64,000 bases of DNA, taken from contig NZ_JADNBB010000002.1 in NCBI RefSeq assembly GCF_015550595.1, positions 124,001-188,000 of the forward strand, read 5' to 3'. The notes beneath the pieces were generated by a model. That model was not told the origin of the DNA, searched no databases, and saw only the letters and a list, made by a program, of their open reading frames with translations. This DNA comes from Parabacteroides goldsteinii (lineage in GTDB: Bacteria; Bacteroidota; Bacteroidia; Bacteroidales; Tannerellaceae). Shown here in pieces: positions 61,072-64,000 of this stretch (positions are counted from its first letter, which is position 1; each line of letters begins with the position of its first letter). Made by a program: the position numbers and the translations under genes.

Positions 61072-62475
61072 ATGAGAAAAAATGTATCAATTCTTTTGTG
61101 TCTTACCTTTTTATGTTGCCTGGCGGTACAGGGTAAAACACAACCGACAAATGGAACTTCGGATCTGCGTACTTTGCAGCAGCAATTTGTCGATCTGAAA
61201 TTCGGGATGTTTATACACTTTAATATTCCGACTTTTATGAGTGACGACTGGGCTGATCCCGATGCCAGTCCGGCTATCTTTAGTCCTATGAAACTGGATT
61301 GTAACCAGTGGGCGGAAGCAGCCAAAGCGGCCAAGATGCGTTATGGTTGTCTGACGACCAAACATCACAGCGGTTTTTGTATATGGGATACAAAAACGAC
61401 TGGTTATAATGTTATGAACAGTCCGCTCAAGCGGGATGTAGTAAAAGAATATGTGGAGGCTTTCCGGAAGCAGGGACTTAAAACGATGCTTTATTATTCT
61501 ATACTGGATACGCATCATAAATTGCGTCCCGGATTTATCACGAAAGAGCATATCGACATGGTGAAGGCACAGTTGACGGAACTTCTCTCTAACTATGGCG
61601 AGATAACCGCGATCATCATCGACGGCTGGGATGCTCCCTGGTCGAGAATATCTTATGAAGATGTTCCTTTCCAGGAAATATACCGCCTGATTAAAAGGCT
61701 TCAGCCCAACTGTCTGGTGATGGATCTGAATGCTGCCAAATATCCGAAAGATGCCTTGTTTTACACAGATATAAAGTCGTATGAACAGAATGCCGGGCAG
61801 CATATCTCGAAAGAGTCGAACCGACTTCCTGCTTTGTCTTGCTTACCGATCAATAAAAGCTGGTTCTGGAAAGAGTCTTTCCCGGTATCGCCTGTAAAAG
61901 ATCCCGTTGCGATCGTTAAGGATAATCTGGAACCCTTCAATCAGGCTTATTGCAATTTTATATTGAATGTGGCTCCTAACCGTGACGGTCTGATCGACCC
62001 GAATGCCGTTGAGGGATTGAAGAAGATCGGAGAGCTTTGGAAAGACGATGTAGCCGTACCCCGACTTCCGGCCTATGATGCCCCGATAATTGCAACGAAC
62101 ATAGCCAAACATAAACCGGCCAATTCCAGTTGGAGTGAGGATATGATGATCATGGATTTTGGTAATGATGACGACTTTACAACCAGTTGGCTCTCGAACA
62201 AGGCTGTAGCAAAGCCCTGGTTTGAAGTGGATCTGGATAAATGCCATTCTTTTAATATGATAACAATAACCGACCTTAAGGGAAGTATACAACGGTATCG
62301 CTTGCTATATGAAGCTGATGGTATCTGGAAAGAGATCTGTTCGGGCGATAAAGCTGATAAAGTTAAAGTACATCGTTTCGACCGTGTCTGGGGAAACAAA
62401 GTCAAAATAGAAATAGATAGCACCAATGGGCAGGCTTCAATTGCTGAGTTCGGGGTGTATGATGAACAACGCTGA
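61072..62475 (+). CDS. GH29 alpha-L-fucosidase with C-terminal discoidin-like domain
   Basis: 467 aa, signal peptide ending near residue 21 (CLAVQGK). GH29 barrel: LKFGMFIHFNIPTF, MRYGCLTTKHHSGFCIWD, YYSILDTHHKLRPGF, and TAIIIDGWDAPW with the likely nucleophile Asp184. The acid/base residue cannot be placed safely. Residues ~345-465 look like an F5/8 type C (CBM32-like) module (WFEVDLDKCHSFNMITITD). It removes terminal alpha-L-fucose from glycans. It lies 88 nt after susD in the same direction and gives the locus its likely target, fucosylated host mucin or milk-type glycans. Confidence 0.9.
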   Translation: MRKNVSILLCLTFLCCLAVQGKTQPTNGTSDLRTLQQQFVDLKFGMFIHFNIPTFMSDDWADPDASPAIFSPMKLDCNQWAEAAKAAKMRYGCLTTKHHSGFCIWDTKTTGYNVMNSPLKRDVVKEYVEAFRKQGLKTMLYYSILDTHHKLRPGFITKEHIDMVKAQLTELLSNYGEITAIIIDGWDAPWSRISYEDVPFQEIYRLIKRLQPNCLVMDLNAAKYPKDALFYTDIKSYEQNAGQHISKESNRLPALSCLPINKSWFWKESFPVSPVKDPVAIVKDNLEPFNQAYCNFILNVAPNRDGLIDPNAVEGLKKIGELWKDDVAVPRLPAYDAPIIATNIAKHKPANSSWSEDMMIMDFGNDDDFTTSWLSNKAVAKPWFEVDLDKCHSFNMITITDLKGSIQRYRLLYEADGIWKEICSGDKADKVKVHRFDRVWGNKVKIEIDSTNGQASIAEFGVYDEQR

Positions 62476-62491
62476 TATAGTATATAAAGTA

Positions 62492-62525
62492 AAACCGCCG
62501 CGAATCACTTCGGGGCGGTTTCAGT
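62492..62525 (+). terminator. Terminator of the fucosidase gene
   Basis: AAACCGCC / GGCGGTTT hairpin with a 14-nt loop. Confidence 0.65.
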
Positions 62526-62581
62526 CTCCACATTTACCATCAATTATGTTTTATTTAATTGTTGTGGAAGTATCGTTATTT

Positions 62582-62923
62582 CTAGATAAATTGTATTCGT
62601 ATATAGCAATTGACTACACTGCCATTATTTTCAACTTGAATAGGCAGATCGTAGTAGCCTTTTTGCTTATTTTTAAAATAAAGCATTTCAATTTCTCCAT
62701 CCGAAATAGTCATACTTTGGGTGTAACCATTTACAATAGTAGGTGTTACAAATGCACAATATATAGGTAGGACATGACTGATAGGAAAATTATAAAATAA
62801 ACCTTGTGTCGGATCTTGTCGGATGACATCAATACATGAACCTTCGAAAACAGGACCCTTTTGTGCTTTTGCTTGTATCCCTACCATTAAGATAAGAGAA
62901 AGGATAAAAATGATTCTTTTCAT
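62582..62923 (-). CDS. Small secreted protein of unknown function
   Basis: 113 aa with a signal peptide (MKRIIFILSLILMVGIQAKAQ). The mature ~92 residues look beta-rich (FPISHVLPIYCAFVT, QSMTISDGEIEMLYF, YDLPIQVENNGSVV) and hold two Cys. This is the size and layout of small secreted Bacteroidales beta-sandwich proteins (DUF3244-like), but I see no firm match. It lies downstream of the SusD-like gene on the same strand. Confidence 0.7.
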   Translation of the reverse strand: MKRIIFILSLILMVGIQAKAQKGPVFEGSCIDVIRQDPTQGLFYNFPISHVLPIYCAFVTPTIVNGYTQSMTISDGEIEMLYFKNKQKGYYDLPIQVENNGSVVNCYIRIQFI

Positions 62924-63017
62924 GACTAATTAGATTTAATGTGTTAATAAATTCTTTGTAATTGAGTGTGGCAACATTCATTATTGCCACACTCATTATT
63001 ATAAATAAGTTTATTGA

Positions 63018-64000
63018 TTATCTAACCATTTTGTAATACTCTTTCTTAGCCCAGAACAGGTTGGTATAATAACCACTTGGCTCTTCGTAATTCTTGGCGA
63101 TCGCTGCCTGGCAGTTGTCACTGTTGTATGTCAACTCATCGTTCGGATAGGGCAGACGGTTAGGAGGAGTCGGGTAATTAGATACCTGGTTGTCTGTTGC
63201 AAATTCTACAACAGGATAACCGGTACGACGTACTACATTCCATGCTTCCAGCTTGTTCATGAAGCCGAAGTCTAACCATAGTTGTGTGCAGATTGCTTCC
63301 TGTGTCGGTTTCCAGATACTTTCAGCGTATGTTGTGATTGCGTCGTCTGTCGGTCTGACCAGCGGACGGAATCCTCTGTAGCTGTCATTACCTGCCTTGT
63401 GAAGTGAACTTGTCTCTTTCATATCCCAATAATATTGGGTAGATAGTTTCACACCTTCAACGAAGTGAGCTTTTGCCTTGTTGACATCGGCTGCCACGCC
63501 ATACCCCATCAAATAGGCTTCTGCCTTGCTGAGACTAACCTCTGCAGCACTCAGCCATAGACCGAATATGTTTTCATTTCCCTGATATGTATCCCAGCCA
63601 GCGGCAGCGATGGTGTCGATTTCACAAAAATAGTTGGCTTGTGACATACCTCTGTTTACATATTCCTGATGCTTTTTGTTTGAAAGATTCGTGATTTCAA
63701 CATCAGTCATCATAACATCGTAAGCAATGTATTCCCCATCGGGATTACAATCGTACATAACTTCCAGACGTGGGTCAGTATTTTTGCCGGGTATACCGTT
63801 TGCAGGTACATTCATCGCATTCAGAACTGTTTGTGAACAAGCTGCCATACCACTTGAGCGAAGTGCTTGAGAGAATGACTTACCGAAGTTAAATTCATCC
63901 TTTTGGGTGTCGGCTGTTACTCCCATATTTTCCGTATTGTTGTCAATCAGCGGATACTTGCCCGGATTATTCAGGATTTCGGCAATGGCAGCATGTGCTT
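63018..64000 (-). CDS. SusD/RagB-like outer-membrane lipoprotein, C-terminal part (continues beyond window)
   Basis: The last ~327 residues are seen, and the frame runs on past base 64000 (AHAAIAEILNNPGKYPLI upstream of the first internal Met at 63926). It resembles the SusD-like nutrient-binding lipoprotein subfamily: NIFGLWLSAAEVSLSKAEAY, then KLEAWNVVRRTGYPV and PNRLPYPNDELTYNSDN, ending near KEEYYKMVR-type. Its SusC partner should lie outside the window. It is a second, separate uptake system on the opposite strand from the fucose locus. Ligand unknown. Confidence 0.85.
   Translation of the reverse strand, partial: AHAAIAEILNNPGKYPLIDNNTENMGVTADTQKDEFNFGKSFSQALRSSGMAACSQTVLNAMNVPANGIPGKNTDPRLEVMYDCNPDGEYIAYDVMMTDVEITNLSNKKHQEYVNRGMSQANYFCEIDTIAAAGWDTYQGNENIFGLWLSAAEVSLSKAEAYLMGYGVAADVNKAKAHFVEGVKLSTQYYWDMKETSSLHKAGNDSYRGFRPLVRPTDDAITTYAESIWKPTQEAICTQLWLDFGFMNKLEAWNVVRRTGYPVVEFATDNQVSNYPTPPNRLPYPNDELTYNSDNCQAAIAKNYEEPSGYYTNLFWAKKEYYKMVR

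Overview
The window reads as chromosomal DNA of a gut Bacteroidales, most likely Parabacteroides (family Tannerellaceae). This is an inference. It rests on the Bacteroidetes -7 promoter box TAnnTTTG in front of many genes, SusC/SusD pairs with an ECF sigma/anti-sigma switch, an EF-G2 paralogue, a cobalamin-riboswitch TonB receptor operon, and large surface proteins with type IX secretion (T9SS) sorting tails beside a PorE-like T9SS protein. I see no rRNA, tRNA, CRISPR array, prophage or insertion sequence.

Layout. 1-17.2 kb is a surface-protein region: the 3' end of a DUF6383-type protein, two very large MBG-repeat proteins with T9SS tails (2225 and 1232 aa), then a second DUF6383-type protein (1154 aa). 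The last gene sits behind a 205-bp segment bounded by perfect 25-bp inverted repeats. That segment carries a promoter that points AWAY from the gene as sequenced, so it is a candidate phase-variable switch caught in the OFF state. A third DUF6383-type gene (36958-40005) has a homologous promoter region in the productive orientation, with no visible inverted arms. All three DUF6383 genes are followed by a related 3' element.

17.2-36.3 kb is mostly housekeeping: lipoprotein aldose epimerase, a long-hairpin RNA that could be 6S RNA, PorE-like OmpA protein, a RelE/ParE toxin-antitoxin pair with a frameshifted toxin, queA, a DUF2027-Smr protein, a CYTH protein, an S46 peptidase with the DPP11 specificity residue, a zeta-like kinase with a small partner, hemW, a Wzi-like barrel with a lipoprotein, fusA2 (EF-G2), a YkgJ protein, and an LpxH-like phosphoesterase overlapping a glycosyltransferase.

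40-54 kb holds a sulfhydrylase (metY type), a B12-riboswitch operon (TonB receptor plus DUF4374 lipoprotein), an M64 peptidase lipoprotein with BACON-like domains, a MATE exporter, and a TPR/outer-membrane-barrel operon. 54.3-62.5 kb is a compact polysaccharide utilisation locus: ECF sigma, FecR anti-sigma, SusC with an STN signalling domain, SusD and a GH29 alpha-L-fucosidase, pointing to fucosylated host glycans. The right edge carries a small secreted protein and a truncated second SusD-like gene on the opposite strand.

The main theme is surface display. T9SS cargo, a T9SS-linked envelope protein, SusCD systems and a probable invertible promoter would together set a variable outer surface.
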